From Lanius collurio (Eukaryota; Chordata; Aves; Passeriformes; Laniidae): DNA of 64,000 nucleotides. The DNA lies in the NCBI GenBank assembly GCA_020086605.1, contig JACBWW010000003.1, forward strand, positions 51,997,493-52,061,492. Direction: 5' to 3'. The position numbers and the translations under genes are program-made. The notes beneath the pieces are model-generated. The model ran no database searches. It saw nothing but the letters and a program-made list of their open reading frames with translations, and was not told the DNA's origin. Below are positions 1 to 12,417 of this stretch, piece by piece (the stretch's first letter is position 1; each line of letters starts with the position of its first letter).

Positions 1-377
1 GACCCAGAGGTTATTCTGTACCACCTCATGTCATTTCCAGGGGTAGAGGGAAGGGATTCTTACAAGGAGAAGGGATCCTTCCTGGGTTCGTGCTGCATGG
101 TGGGGGAAGCAGTCAGGAATTATTGTTTCTGTGTGAGATCATCCACCTCTTTCTTGTACCCTCTGTCATTACTATTTTTGCTGTTACTGTTAGTTTTCCT
201 TTGTTCATTGCTGTTCACAATAAATTGTTTTTATCTCAACCCATGATTTTTACCTTTTGTGCCTCCAACTCTCCTCTCTGTCCTGCCACAGGAGGGGGAG
301 GTGGAGTGGGGACAGCAAGCGAGCAAGTGGCAGTGGCTTGGAGAGGCTTAGTGGGAGCACTAAATTGGAGAGTATCA
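1..377 (+). mobile_element. ERV LTR, 3' part, cut by the window edge
   Basis: The segment reads like the 3' portion of an avian ERV LTR in + orientation. It has a polyadenylation signal (AATAAA) near 221, followed by a T-rich stretch and a CTCAACCCATGA motif also seen, diverged, in the LTR at 48055-48557. A G-rich stretch (near 290-320) and a degenerate end near GAGTATCA (371-377) follow. The 5' end lies outside the window, so no target-site duplication can be tested. The short open frames here do not resemble gag, pol or env. The assignment to a bird LTR group is from memory; the exact family is not determined. Confidence 0.65.
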
Positions 378-3300
378 CCTGTAAACAGCAACAGCGTACT
401 ATGAAGGCTCTCAGCTGGACATCGTAGAAATTTCAAAGTACTATCAAGTAAAGGGGCAAATATTTTTCTTTATGCTACATAAGATACTGTGTAATACCTT
501 TAAAAAAGTAGCCATTTACCTTTATACCGGAGGACCTAGTTTCAGTTCCTCATTCCAGTTATTTCCCTTGTCTTTGGTGACTAAAGTAATCTTTTTCTCC
601 TTCAAATGTTTTAGAATTTTTCTTTTTGCATTTAGATATGTGTTGTGGTGTTGGACAAACAGTGAATCCTCCTGCTACCTTGCCCCATTCAGATCCTCTT
701 CTCTTTCCTCCGAACAATTTTTAAGGCATCTGTGTCACTTTTTCCTCCACTAAGCCAATCTTTTTCTCATTAAAGAAAATGCACAAGAACATACATGCAT
801 CTTGTTTCCATGTACTGTTTTTAAGAGTTCAATGCATACATGGACTACCTTCCAGGTTCCATAATTTATGCATATTCAAGTGTGAATATCTTCAACTTGT
901 GTAATTCTCTTTTTCATTTCTGTTTGCTATCGCCGCTCATAACTCATTGCACCATGATGTTGGTTTTTTTTAATTTGTCTCTCACTTTCCAAAGTTGTTT
1001 TCTTTGTGATCTATCTCACAAAAGTCTATGTCCCTGTTGTACATTGTAGCCTCCATGCAATCCATTTTCCTTGAGTTATCTAACTAAGCAGTCTAAGCCA
1101 GATGCATTACTGCCCTGGGCTGTCTATACCTCCAGAATGTGATTCAGTTCTAAAGTGGGGTGAATCACCTTTTGGAAGTTCCTGTATGTTCATTTGACAG
1201 AAAACGTGCCTGACTCTTCCTAATATAAGCAATATGCAAAATTAGGTGGAACTGAAACAAGTCCCATAACTTACAAATAGGGAGCTGGAAAACCAAAGGC
1301 TTTCCAGAAGAACAGGCTCTTTCAATTACAATTTAAATAGATGAGAAAGAAGGAAAAATTAGTTTTCATGCAGCTTTGCTCACATGCCACAATGCAGGCT
1401 GATGTTTTACTTCTAATGATCATCTCTGATCATGTAAAACATTGTAGTTCTGAAGAAATATCTCTTTTGTACTAGTGAACTGAAATAATTATTTGTGCTT
1501 TTTTATTGTGAAAACCACAGCAACCAGAGCAGAAGGTCTCTGATTGTTCATCTGTATTAAGAGACAGATCTGTCACAAGAAGTGTGTGTGATTAATATAC
1601 AAAGTGGAAAAGAATAACCCATTCAGGGATCTGAGATTATGCTAAGAAAAATCATCTTAGATAACCAATGTAGATAGCAAAGGCTGTTATCATGTCTCCT
1701 GATTAGAAATTCAACTGTAAAATTCCTTTCTTCTTTGATGCTTTTAATAATATTCCTTGCATTAAGTACTGAGCTGTCTTCAGTGTTTCCAGTTCTATAG
1801 AAGTGTGTAGCTTGGATTTTTTCCATCGCAGTAACTAAGGACATTAAATGTCTTCAGATGTCATATTGACTTTGAGTTCAAATTAGTAAATTCTGGTTCT
1901 GTGTCACTGCTAATTCTTCATACCCAACCAAAGCCAACAAATAAATGAGAAATAGAAATAGAATGAAGTCTTTGTTATATACCCATTGCAAAGGCCCTAC
2001 ATATTAAAGCTTGCATAGTCAGTAACATGGCAAAACACTCAAAATATGTTGGGGTACATGTTGAGGATTTTGTGCAATTTTTTTTCCACTCATGAAGAAA
2101 TACAGTTTCTAGTCTGTATAGCAGCCCAAATCAATAAGAGTATCCTGATAGCCTAGATTTTTCACTGCTTTTCTGCTGTCATATTGCACACAGCATCCAC
2201 AGCTTTTTCCTGCTGCATGCTTGCAACCAGCAGCTGTTTCATGTTGCTTTCCACTATGGCTGTCCCCAGGCTTTATAGTGTCATTCTTTAATATTATCCC
2301 TCAGCTCAGTGCCTGAAATAAAAATGCTTGAAGACCTGATTCCAAATGTGTTTATGCAGGAAAAGTAGATTTCTCCATCTTTTGTCCTGATTCCTGTAAT
2401 ACCGGAGTGATGATGCTTATAAAATAGAGAAATACTTCCCTTTTTTTTTTGCTGAAGAATGAATGAATCAGACAAGTAAATAAAGTGGTAGATTCTAGTA
2501 ACTAACTGAATATTACACACCCATGTGTCATTCAACTCAGAGGTAAACATGCTGCTGAGGTAAACATTTGGATGGCACACAATTCACACATTCATGATGC
2601 CTGTAATGATATTCATTTCAACCACACAATGTATAGGATGTTGAAATGAAGTGTTACACTTCCATCATGAATAGTCAGCTATGCTGCCTTCCATACAGAA
2701 GTAGAATGTATGAGATCCAGTTGCTATTGGGCCCTCATATTCCCCTCATATTTGAGTGGTAAACCAGTGAAGGTATGCCTGGGCTATACATAAAGCAAGG
2801 CATTCAGGAGCAGATACAGGGAAGCTGTGAACACATGCCTGGAGGGCAGTGGACATTTCTAACCATGTAAAGAATTATTTGAATGAGGATCGGTACAGAA
2901 AAATCTGGGGAAAGGGAGACCCTATCTTTTGAGGGGAAATTAAAGAGCTTGACTAATTTAGTCTAGCACAATGACAGGTAAGCAGGGACATGTTAGCAGA
3001 ACAGCTACACAAAGTGTGACACCTGAAGTACTTGAAGCAAAGTTGTGGTTCCATAACATGCAATTGCTTCTGTTGATTGATGTGGGACAGTGTTCCCATT
3101 GCCTTACTCAGAATGACCTAACTTCCTTAGCTAGCAGATTTAGAGGTTAGTTATTTCCATTACCACCTACTGGCACCCTCTTGTTTACAGGCACTGGCCT
3201 ACAGGCATGAGATGTTCAAGGACTCAAAAAAGCCTGTATAGTTACAGCAGGGCTGGAGACCATTTCCTCTCAGAACAGGGGCAAAACTGGTTTTGGATTT

Positions 3301-4257
3301 GAAAAGAGAAATCCATGTTACCTGTGTACCTTCTGGCTTAATTTCCTTGTACAACAGAACCCATGGCAGCTCTCCTTACCCAATGCTTTCTCACCCTTGT
3401 ATGTAGTTTTAATTAAAAAGTTTTTACTTTAGGAAGCTATCCTGATGTCTCTCCAGCTCTCCTCTCTCATGCAAAGTTTTTGTTTACAACACTTGCAGAA
3501 TCAGAAATCAGTCCCAGCTGTTCCCTTTGTTATAATTTAGCATCTGGAAAAGGATTTGGTTTACATATACATGCATGACAAGAATTTATCAGATCAAATT
3601 GCCCTCAGCTTACATCAACTAATTATTAAATTGCCTTTTTTTCCCAGCACTTTCAAATATTAAAAAATATGTTACAAAGCAGGCTCCACGTTCCTAAGTA
3701 AATTAAAGAGCAAAGAAAATGTGTAACAATAGGTTTTTCAAGGGCCACATGAATAAATAATTAAAAATACAATATGTGCTTAAGCAAATAAGAGTTTGAG
3801 TTTTGCTACTCAGTTAACTCAGCAGCAAAGCACTTTTTTTATTTCAGAGTAGGATATATCAGAATCAAGCAGTTCTTATATGGTGCTACTTACTTTTACA
3901 CTGTATGAATTCATCAGAACTGTGGAGACAAACTCACAATAGAAACAAAATTTTAAAATGTCTCAGAAGTCTTCTCATCAGCAATAAACTTCACAATTAT
4001 TCTAAATCTCAATAAAATTGAAGGTTTTGGTATAGTATTTTTTACAGATCAATATAAAACCAAGCCATTATAAACGGACAGAAAATCCAACCATAAATAC
4101 AGCAGCTGAAAAAAAAAAGTGTCATAATTAAGAAGCTGCAAGCAGCAAATGTAAATACTCTCCACATGTTGTTAATATCATAGGAAATTAAATATTTAAA
4201 GAAGGAAAAGGCTGCCAGTACCACATACCAGCACCTATCAGTTCAGTTAGATAAAAT
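378..4257. other. Intergenic or intronic DNA, no gene seen
   Basis: AT-rich sequence with only short open frames and no recognisable protein domain, RNA gene or transposon. Small homopolymer runs occur, such as T10 near 2440. It may include old, unrecognisable repeats. Confidence 0.5.
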
Positions 4258-4490
4258 AGCTTTAAGGTTTAAATTAGATATCAGGAAGAAATTCTTTGCT
4301 ATGAGGATTGTGAGGCACTGGAACAATTTGGTAAAGGGTGCTGTGGGTGCTTCATCCCTGTCAGTGTTCAAGGCCAGGTTGGATGGGGTCCTGAGCAACC
4401 TGGTCTAGCAGAAGGTGTCCCTGCCCATGCTACATGATCTTTGAGGTTCCTTCCAATCCAAACCATTCTATGATTCTATGATTTTTATGC
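4258..4490 (+). mobile_element. CR1 LINE, 5'-truncated 3' end
   Basis: This is the 3' untranslated end of a chicken-repeat-1 (CR1) non-LTR retrotransposon in + orientation. It runs from a region with ATCAGGAAGAAATTCTTT, through GTTCAAGGCCAGGTTGGATG and CCTGGTCTAGCAGAAGGTGT, to CCTTCCAATCCAAACCATTC. It ends in two copies of the diagnostic ATTCTATG octamer (about 4468-4485). CR1 elements end in this short direct repeat instead of poly(A), and most copies are 5'-truncated during target-primed reverse transcription, as here. No part of the reading frames remains. The clear match to the 3' end makes this one of the safest calls in the window. Confidence 0.93.
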
Positions 4491-4547
4491 AAATTAAAAA
4501 TGGTCCAGATCAAGAGAACTTTCCCATTTCAAAACAGGTTTGAAAGT

Positions 4548-4735
4548 TGTCATGGTTTGATGCTGCTGAGCGCCAAACACACAAAATTTTATTTGCCTCT
4601 GCTGTAATTAAGCAGAGAAGGGGAAAACTAAAACTTCATTTCATATTGTGAAATTAGAATTATGGAGGAAAACAGAAAGCTTCGAGGAAAACTTCAAAAA
4701 TAACTTTCCCTGTACAAGATAATCAGTTGAAAAGA
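4548..4735 (+). mobile_element. LTR-like fragment (5' start of an ERV LTR)
   Basis: The block starts TGTCATGGTTTGATGCTG, a form typical of the 5' end of several bird ERV LTRs (TG start, CATGGTTTGA). It continues into TTTATTTGCCTCTGCTGTAA and AAGCAGAGAAGGGG. A related start, CATGGTTTGATTCCTACTGG, appears at about 52495 after the decayed ERVL pol. I see no clear 3' end, polyadenylation signal or target-site duplication, so this may be a truncated copy. It begins only 57 bases after the CR1 tail. The family is not certain. Confidence 0.4.
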
Positions 4736-6462
4736 TATTTAGCACAGATTTGTTAAACATGTGTCTTGGAGTAATTAAAAAAAGAAAAAATTTAAGGCAA
4801 AACAAAAATAAGATCTAAAGACACGTTTATGTTTTTAAATAAGTGTTTTTGACCTGGTAAACTATAACATTGCTTTCTTTCCAAGGAAATTTTCCCATTA
4901 TGATCAGTTAGGGTTTATTTAAGAAATGAATGCTAAATGAAAAATATAAATAAAATAAGGATTTTTGTACTTCATCTAGCCAAAAAAACCTTGAGAATAA
5001 ATGAATAATAAAATTAAAGTACTTGAATATATAAATAATTTACAAAGAAATAACTAAAGCAAAATTCAAATAATTTATTTCTTATATAGAAATATTCTAC
5101 TCTAGAATTTCCAATGGATTCAGCTCTGGTAAGTATTCCATCAAAGTCAATGAACTAAAGCACACACAGATTTTTCCCCAGCGTACACCTTGTTTAACTA
5201 AACTAAGGAACATTTCCACTTTTGTTGAATTTGCAGATCTCATTTCTCTAGTAAGTGTTACAGTGTTGACACCTAGAGGCTTTTGATTCCCCTAAGGTTT
5301 TAGAGTAGGAAAAAAGATCTCAAAGAACATGAGGGTACATCATTAGTTTTGGTGGTTTTACCAGTTATATATTAACTGATGATAATTTTACCTGTTTTTA
5401 TACCCAAGAGTTTTGTTCCTCATTTTGGTCTCTTTCTTGTTTTTGTTATTTGTTTCATGTCTGGTTTTGGTTTGTTTTTTATTTCTTTTGTTTTGTTTTT
5501 TTTTTCTGGGAGAAGTTGTATTTCATTTGGGTAGGAATCATACTATAAACTTTTTTTCCTTTCCTTCTTTAAAGACATTGAAAACCAAGGACAATTTTTC
5601 TCAGTATTTGTGGTTTGAACTACCTCTGCCATGTAGAAAACATTTGCTTCTGTTGATGAGTTCTAGGTTACACATTGAAAAGAGACATTAAGAGGCAATT
5701 TCTGGGAGAGCTTTGAAAATTTCTGAAAGACTCCATGCATCAGGTTTGCTACTGGGACATGAAAAGAGCATACTGTGAAGGAGCAATCTATCTCATATTT
5801 ACTCTAAATATGAACCAGAGTTCAGTCTAACACATAGCAGGTCCATATTACAAGAAAGCCAATCCATATAACCCTTGCAAGCCCATAATTTTCTCTTAAC
5901 AAGGCCTTTCCTCTCATGTTAGCAGATACTTGAATTTAATCCAAGGAGTTGACCCACATACTTTTTTACTGACCTCCTTGGCTCTAAATTCTCTGAACTT
6001 CCTGCTGGCCTTCCAAAAGATTTCTCACTCTGCACAGCACCTGTGGATGACAGTTCATGTGACTTTATGAGAATGATACTCAGCAGAGTCTTAAACACTG
6101 GGAAAAAATGATTGTACTGTATGATGGGACAAACAGGAGCAGAGAGCTCAGAGAGAGTTTTCTAATACTCAGTTTTCCCAGCCTTAACATTCACCATATC
6201 TGTATGATGACAAAGTTCTCAAGCCCTGTGGAGATCTTAAATCTGTGTTTCTTGCTTGGTGTCATGCAGCGGTTTCTAACACACCTAGACATAACTAGAG
6301 CCAGGATCTGGATGATAGAATTTCTAGTCCCTTTCCCTGTGCAGTTTTTCTGTGTGTTTAGTATGTGTCTCTTAAATTGCAGACTTCAAGTTCAAAAAAA
6401 TTGTTAGAATTATAATGCATTTACACACACGATGTTTAAATGTACATCGAACCTGACAGCAC
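4736..6462. other. Intergenic or intronic DNA, no gene seen
   Basis: AT-rich sequence without recognisable genes or mobile elements, apart from the T/G-rich tract listed separately. The open frame at 5413-5691 is a leucine/phenylalanine-rich read-through of that tract and not a credible protein. Confidence 0.5.
5413..5512. repeat. T/G-rich low-complexity tract
   Basis: A stretch of short TTTTG and TTTGT words (for example TTTTGTTTTGTTTTTTTTTT near 5490) with few C or A bases. It is simple-sequence drift, not coding. Confidence 0.7.
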
Positions 6463-6525
6463 TGATGCCTTGAGAGGCCACCTAAAAACAGAGACTTGAC
6501 AGGAGCAGGGGAATAAAGGTAGGTA

Positions 6526-6531
6526 TTTATT
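6526..6531 (-). promoter_or_regulatory. LTR polyadenylation signal (AATAAA, - strand)
   Basis: TTTATT on the + strand, read as AATAAA on the - strand. It lies downstream of the TATA box of the same LTR in the sense direction. Confidence 0.6.
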
Positions 6532-6609
6532 TGAAAGGCCTTCAAAACTACCCCCTGGAGAGCCAGAGGCCATTGCCAAAATGGATGACAGGTCATGAGT
6601 TCTTCACAC

Positions 6610-6616
6610 TTTTATA
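6610..6616 (-). promoter_or_regulatory. LTR TATA box (TATAAAA, - strand)
   Basis: TTTTATA on the + strand, read as TATAAAA on the - strand, about 80 bases upstream of the polyadenylation signal of this LTR. Whether it is active is unknown. Confidence 0.55.
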
Positions 6617-6890
6617 GGTTTGGTTCATTTGCAGATCAGGGTTCATTCTTCAATTAAAGCTTTAGTTAATGATGTAATTTCCCCAAGCTTGCTCCCCCCT
6701 TAGAGACTCTTTGGTTTATACTTTTTGGGCCTAGGATGGTCTGAGTGTCCTTGGAGAGCAGGCCTGGAGAGGCTTTGTTCTGCCTACCTTGCATGAGAGA
6801 GCAGAAGTGAACAGGCTACAAAAAACTTCAGAGTTACACACTGGGCAGTACAGGATTTGAAAAATATGAAAGTTAAATCCTAAGGCGTCA

Positions 6891-9800
6891 ACACCTCAAC
6901 TTAAATATACTTAATAGCATAGAAATTCTACATAGTGAGAAAAGAAAAATCATAATTCATGGTGGAAACTCTTAATTGCTTAGATACAATAAACCCAGGC
7001 TAAAAAAGTAGTAGTACTAGTAATAATGATAATAATAATGGCAGCCAGACCCTCCCACGCCAAACTTCAAAGGCCCATTTTGCAGTGTCCGTAGTGCCTA
7101 TGAGAATGATGATGGATATTGTAGTGTCTGTGTAGGAAAAAAGAAGTTGACAAAAAGACTGCCCAAAACATTGAAAAAAAAGGTAAAATTGCTAAAATGT
7201 ATAAAGTGGTTACTTGTTTGGTTTTTGTTTACAATATAACGATAGCATTTTGCAGATAATCATCATTCATGTTTTGCAAAGAAAGCAGATGCAAATGAGT
7301 AATTTCCATTACTCTGTTGCTGAGCCAGCAGAATTGTGAAGCAGGAACATAGCAGAAAAGACATGCCAATGTTTTGGTTTTTTAATTCTATGAGCATTAA
7401 ACTTTAGGTTTGGTTTGCTGAATCCAGGGCATAAACTGGATATTGAAAGTGTGTCCAGGTACAACTATGAAGGCTGTGGTGAGGTGACCTCTCCTACATA
7501 AAAATGAAGTGTGTTGTCATGACTATGAATGATGAATTAGTAGAAAGCAGGGATGGTTATTTGCTGTTGAAGGCAAATAACTACTGTCAGTTGATTACAA
7601 TTTTTTAGGCAATACCAGAATCAAGGAAATAGCAATTAATAGAAAAAAGGATGGAGATATCATTTTTCCATTATATCATTTTGCTTATATTTAATTAATG
7701 ATATTGTATATAACCCTTGGAAGACAATATCCTTTGAAATTCCTTGGGGTGAAAAGGGCAGATTTACTGAAAATTGCTTCCAATATAAATCCCAGTGATT
7801 ACTCTTGGGCTTTTTTCAGTTTAAAGAGCTTTTTAACAGTATTGAAATTGGCTTGACATAAATTTTGCAGAAATGTACCTTGATTAAAATTTCAATAGAG
7901 TAAAAAAAAAATGTTGAAAGTATGTGAAGAAAGTATCTATATAATAAAAAAACAGCTTTCAAATGCTTGCACTCTACTTCTTTATGTCTTATGGGACTTA
8001 ATAACTTTTTATATAACCTGAAAAGAAGAACAAAACTGACATAACTGAAAATACTTGTGTTTAATCATAATCTTATATTGAAACAAAGAAATAACATTCA
8101 TACTTTAAACAAGTTTGGTTTACACATGAAATGGGACAACTGTAATAAAAATGAAAAAGTTCAAAACCAAAACAGTAAACAGAATATTTCCTTCTAAATC
8201 TTTGCTTAATGCATAAACACAAAGACATAAAAAGCAGATATTTTCTTGGTTGGCTTGACACTGATGGTGGTATCTAAGGATATGTAACTCACATTTGTGA
8301 TGCCTGATTTCGTTTTTCAATTTTTTCTAAGATAGTGAATAAGGAATTGCAGAAGTGCTAAGAAATAACACCAGTTTCCTGATTTTTTCATATTCCTACT
8401 TATTGAAAAATAGTGAAAAGAGCTTTTCTCACTATTTAATTTTCTAAATTTTCTTTATAACAATTGAAAAAGGCTTCCCACCACACCATTTGTTCTCTTC
8501 TGGGCAAAGGAAGGATATGGAAAAAGCATTCAAATTGAACCCATCAGGATGCAGTTTTTTCTCAATTGTGAATGAGGGCTAAATTTCACTAATGAGGCAA
8601 AACCTAGTAGGCCTAGGTGGGAAAGTAAAAGAAAACATACTCTGTACTCTTTCATGAAAAGTAATGAAATTTAAAAATATACCTTGATTTGTAATTGCTG
8701 CAAATTTTGTTGACATAGAATAGAAATAACCAACAACCAAAAAAAAATTGAAAATTGTATTATTTCCTTTATGCTGGCTGCATCCCTTCAAAGGAAAAGT
8801 AGTGCTTTCATTTTATAGTTTAAAAATCAGTAACAATATAAATCCAGGTCCAACATGTCTAGGTACAAAAGCTTGAGGAAAGGCCAAGCAAACATTTTAC
8901 TGTGAGAAAAGCCTCTACATGTAAATCCTGAGTCTTCCTAGAATCAGAGCCAGGACTGCAGGACTGCATTTAATTTATTCTGTTAATTTCTGAGCAACCA
9001 ATATCCAGATTTTTTTTTTTTTTTTTTCTCTGAGCAATCTCTCTGGGTGTTATCTTTTGGACTTATTGTGTCTACTTTTATGAGGAAGCAGCAATTTTCT
9101 TTCATGAAACAATCTGCCAAATGCACAGATTTTGTGACAAGCACAGCTCATGTCCTAAAGGTGTTTTCCACCAACAGGAGGTATCTTATTCTAACATATT
9201 TAATCCTTTTAGCCTCAGTGTAAAGAGATTCTTTGTCGTCAAAACATTAAAGTTTTCTGCAAATACCAGTACTTTAAAACCACTGAATGTCTCATTTCAT
9301 TACTTTCTAGGATCACATAGGTTAACACAACCATTTAAATCAAAAAAACAGTATGTCTGGATAATTGCAATAGTCATATTAATGGAGATAGTATAAATTC
9401 ATTTCACTGAACCTGCCAAAATTTACTATACTTGCAAAGAAAATACTGTTGTTATTTCAAGTCAGATTATTCTCCTGTTTGAGACTGCTCTTGTATTCTC
9501 TTTGCCATTTCTTTAAAAAAGCGAGTGGTTTTGACCTTTCAAATTTTTAGCAGGAATTCAGTAGTTAGGTAAGTCTGACATTCTATACTCTTATTTTCCT
9601 TTTGAAAAATACTAGTCATGTCATAAATTAAATTATTTTATAAAATTATTTATTAATAATACTTTAAAAATTTTCTTTTGTCTCTTTCCTTTAGCTTTGT
9701 GAAATATATATGCATGTGCAAAATAATACTAAATAGCTGCTAGTAATTTCATGAACATTTTTAAAGCAAAGAGATCAAATGTGAAGATTAACTCCATCCA

Positions 9801-11189
9801 AGTAAAAGCTGTTTGTCTTTGAAAAGTATAGATATTTTTAAATCCTATTTAGATGTGCAAGAAAAAAAGAAATTTCTGTTTCAATTACCAAAAAGAGACG
9901 TAAAAGCTAAATCTTTGCTATTAATCTGAAAACCTAAGTGTTTGTTTTAAAAGAAGACATTTCTGCACTTTTACCTTTACTGTTCTCAGGTAAAGTCAGG
10001 AAATATTTTATTCACCTGAGCAATAGGAAATCAATAAAAATTTAGTCAAAAGTGTGCCTGAAATATGGTTTAATCTGGGGAATGAAGTTCAGTGCATCAC
10101 TTAATATTTATGTTATGATTTAGAAGCAGATGTTATTTGCATTCATGAGAAAACATGAAATTTAAAAGTTCTTAAGCAATAATATAAATTTATTGTGCAA
10201 AATTACCAGACCTTGATCTATAGGCCCATCTTGAATTCCTAAATTACTCAGTTCATAAAAAGCATGTATGACAGCTTTGTTTCCTCACAAGTTCCTCTGT
10301 GCTCTCTGTTCTCCTTTTGTTTCTTGATTGCCATTTTTCAATGTAGAGAAAGAAAGATATTTTCATTCTTTTCCAGTGGTTTGGGCCCTATGTAAAGCTT
10401 TATAGGATAAGAGTTTGTCACTGATGGAACAAATTGATAATTCTTGGGCTGTGTCTAAATAACCACAATTTTCATTCAGATTTTTACTCACAATGACTCT
10501 ATCCAGGAAGTCCTGGTCTGAAATACCACTCTTGTGGCTCAAACTAATTCTTTCCAATCTATCTTGATTCTTTCTTTGTTGTGTTGTATTAATATCAATA
10601 GTACCAGACATTTGGAAGCCACATACAGTGTTTAGATATCACCATTAACAGCATCTTTTGATCAAGAACTGAAAGAAAATCTCACAACCAATATTTTACA
10701 TAAAATATTTCATACAAGCAGTGAAAACACCCACCCCATCTAATGTGTTCAGAAAATCTAGGTTAGTGCAGATTTGGACAAGTTAGAGTTTTATTTAATG
10801 AATTATTTGAAAACCTTGTATTCTGTCTGAAAATTTGGCAAAATTTGGGTAAAGAAAAATGATTGGATTATTCAAAACTCTTGGAAACTTTTAAAATCAT
10901 TTTCTGTGCAGTTTGTATTTTGAATTTAATGTCCTGTCAGACTTTGTTTTGGAAAGAAATGTCTAGGAATATATCCTATTGACCACTGTATCTGAAAGAG
11001 GCACTAAAATAAAGCCTTTGTTAAAGACTTGGAAAAATATTCATGATCACAAAACCTCAAATTCATAACAAGCGTCCACCATCCCAATATCTGCTAGGAA
11101 GAGAACAGGCCTGGATGCAGAGATTACTAGAATGTATTGGCATCAATTCCTTCATGCTAATTAGGGGGGTCACTTACTATGCTCAGACA
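6891..11189. other. Intergenic or intronic DNA, no gene seen
   Basis: AT-rich sequence with no recognised gene or transposon. It includes a short imperfect (TAA)n stretch near 7019-7040 and a T18 run. The - strand open frame at 10363-10611 has a protein-like amino-acid mix, but no recognisable domain, so it is not called as a gene. Confidence 0.45.
9010..9027. repeat. Poly(T) run, 18 bases
   Basis: Eighteen consecutive T. Read on the other strand it is poly(A), but no polyadenylation signal lies beside it, so it is treated as a mononucleotide microsatellite and not a retrocopy tail. Confidence 0.9.
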
Positions 11190-11485
11190 AGGGGGAGGTG
11201 GCAGAGGATGTGAAGGTCGAGGACAGACTTGCAGTCATGAGATTAAGGCAAATAGTGCCCTCTGGCTGGTTGCCTGGCTTGGTGTACAGCTGGGGAAGTG
11301 TTGAACACCTTGGCTCAAGTCAGGTGTTTGACAGAGCCTCCCATGGTATCCTTAGAGGGACATTGATGATAAAAGAACGAGATAAATGGAAGGGGCTGAG
11401 GAAACTGGCTGCATCTCTAGGCCCTGTGTCCTGTGATCAACAAGATAAAGTCTGGGTGGTTACTAAGAGCATCCCTCAGGGATAA
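11190..11485 (+). pseudogene. Decayed LINE (CR1-like) reverse-transcriptase fragment
   Basis: One + strand frame open to 11485 carries VFDRASHGIL followed about 45 residues later by SIPQG, just before a stop. Non-LTR reverse transcriptases have a conserved block A of the FDxVxHxxLL kind, with the catalytic aspartate, and a block B of the GVPQGS kind; both are recognisable here in the right order and in one frame. The spacing is shorter than the family norm, so there is probably an internal deletion. The catalytic YxDD block C is not visible. CR1 is the likely source because it is the dominant bird LINE, but the nucleotide match is weak. It is a dead fragment. Confidence 0.45.
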
Positions 11486-12024
11486 ATATAGGGGATAACA
11501 TTATTAAATGTTGTTCCTAGGACATAGGAAACTGACTTGAAGAGAGCAGCAGGAAGTGAGGTGGAGGGATGAGGTGTGGAATTACCATGAAGACAGTCAA
11601 ATACTAAAAACCATTTTCAACCGAGACTGTGAAGTCTCCATCCTTGCAGATATTCAGGATTTTCCCACACAAATCCTGTCTGGGCTCTAGTTGGCTTTGA
11701 ACAAAAGTGTGCATCTGTCTAGATCTCTCTAGATCCTGTCAATTTTATGTAATTCAATTCATAATTCTGTAAATAGATGCTTCTCATTGAAGTGACTGAA
11801 AGAGTAAAAATAGATCCATTTTTCACCTCAGTAATTCTGCACCTCTTTTATCAAGCATTCCATTGCTATTTGGAGTTCCAGTGATATTTGCCACAGAGAG
11901 AATCTCTGAGTCTCCTTTCATCTCTAATTAAACAGCTTGTATAGCTGCTAACCTTATAATATTTCTTTGTTGCATTCATGCTTTATTACATGTTGAAGGG
12001 CTTTTAGATAGGGAATTTTTTGCT
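11486..12024. other. Intergenic or intronic DNA, no gene seen
   Basis: The purine-rich stretch at about 11510-11580 could be more of the decayed LINE next door, but I cannot show this. Nothing else is recognised before the LTR. Confidence 0.4.
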
Positions 12025-12028
12025 TACT
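12025..12028. repeat. Target-site duplication TACT, left copy
   Basis: TACT immediately before the TG start of the LTR, repeated immediately after its CA end at 12485-12488. Confidence 0.85.
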
Positions 12029-12225
12029 TGATGCCTTGGGATTTTAGCTTTTAAATTTTTCAAATATTTGTAATCCTGTAATTCTTTAGTGTGTAACTCT
12101 AAACTCCATATACAGTGTTAGCTACTGTTCTTCCATTTTGTCAGACAAAAGAATTCCTCTCTACGCCTGGAAACCAAAGACACCTTCCTGTCTCAGACCC
12201 CAAGAAATGAATAAAAAAGTGAATT

Positions 12226-12240
12226 GGGGGGGGGGGGGGG
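12226..12240 (+). repeat. Poly(G) run, 15 bases, inside the LTR
   Basis: Fifteen consecutive G after GAATT. Such runs are unstable and can form G-quadruplexes. It lies about 80 bases upstream of the LTR TATA box. Confidence 0.9.
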
Positions 12241-12317
12241 CAGACTTGGGGTAAGTGACTTCATTACATGAAGCTGTAGCTGGAGGATTAACCCCCAATA
12301 TTCAAATGGACCAAACT

Positions 12318-12324
12318 TATAAAA
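12318..12324 (+). promoter_or_regulatory. LTR TATA box
   Basis: TATAAAA in the context ACTTATAAAAGTATGA, about 90 bases upstream of the LTR polyadenylation signal. Activity unknown. Confidence 0.6.
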
Positions 12325-12411
12325 GTATGAAAATCTGTGATTTGGTCATCCATTTTTGGGTGCAGCCTCTGTGTGAGCTTCATCTGCCCAGAATGCACCT
12401 GAAGGCCCTTC

Positions 12412-12417
12412 AATAAA
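12412..12417 (+). promoter_or_regulatory. LTR polyadenylation signal
   Basis: AATAAA in CTTCAATAAACATAAC, followed by T-rich sequence, within the LTR. Confidence 0.65.

Larger units (their letters stand above)
6463..6890 (-). mobile_element. Solo LTR of an ERV1-type retrovirus, reverse orientation
   Basis: On the + strand the block starts TGATGCCTTGAG and ends CTAAGGCGTCA, so its ends form a 9-bp inverted repeat with one mismatch. On the - strand a TATAAAA box lies at 6610-6616 and an AATAAA signal at 6526-6531, in the right order for an LTR. The same layout and many short words (TGATGCCTT ends, GTGTAACTCT) occur in the + strand LTR at 12029-12484, so the two are relatives. Flanks are GCAC and ACAC, a 4-bp target-site duplication with one change, as expected for ERV1. 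No internal retroviral sequence lies next to it, so it is a solo LTR left by recombination. The element is non-coding. Confidence 0.82.

Noticed and set aside
10363..10611. 82-codon - strand frame with a protein-like composition, and a GTGAGT donor-like site within it
   Set aside because: The pyrimidine tract + AG further upstream cannot be joined to it without stops in frame; no family recognised.
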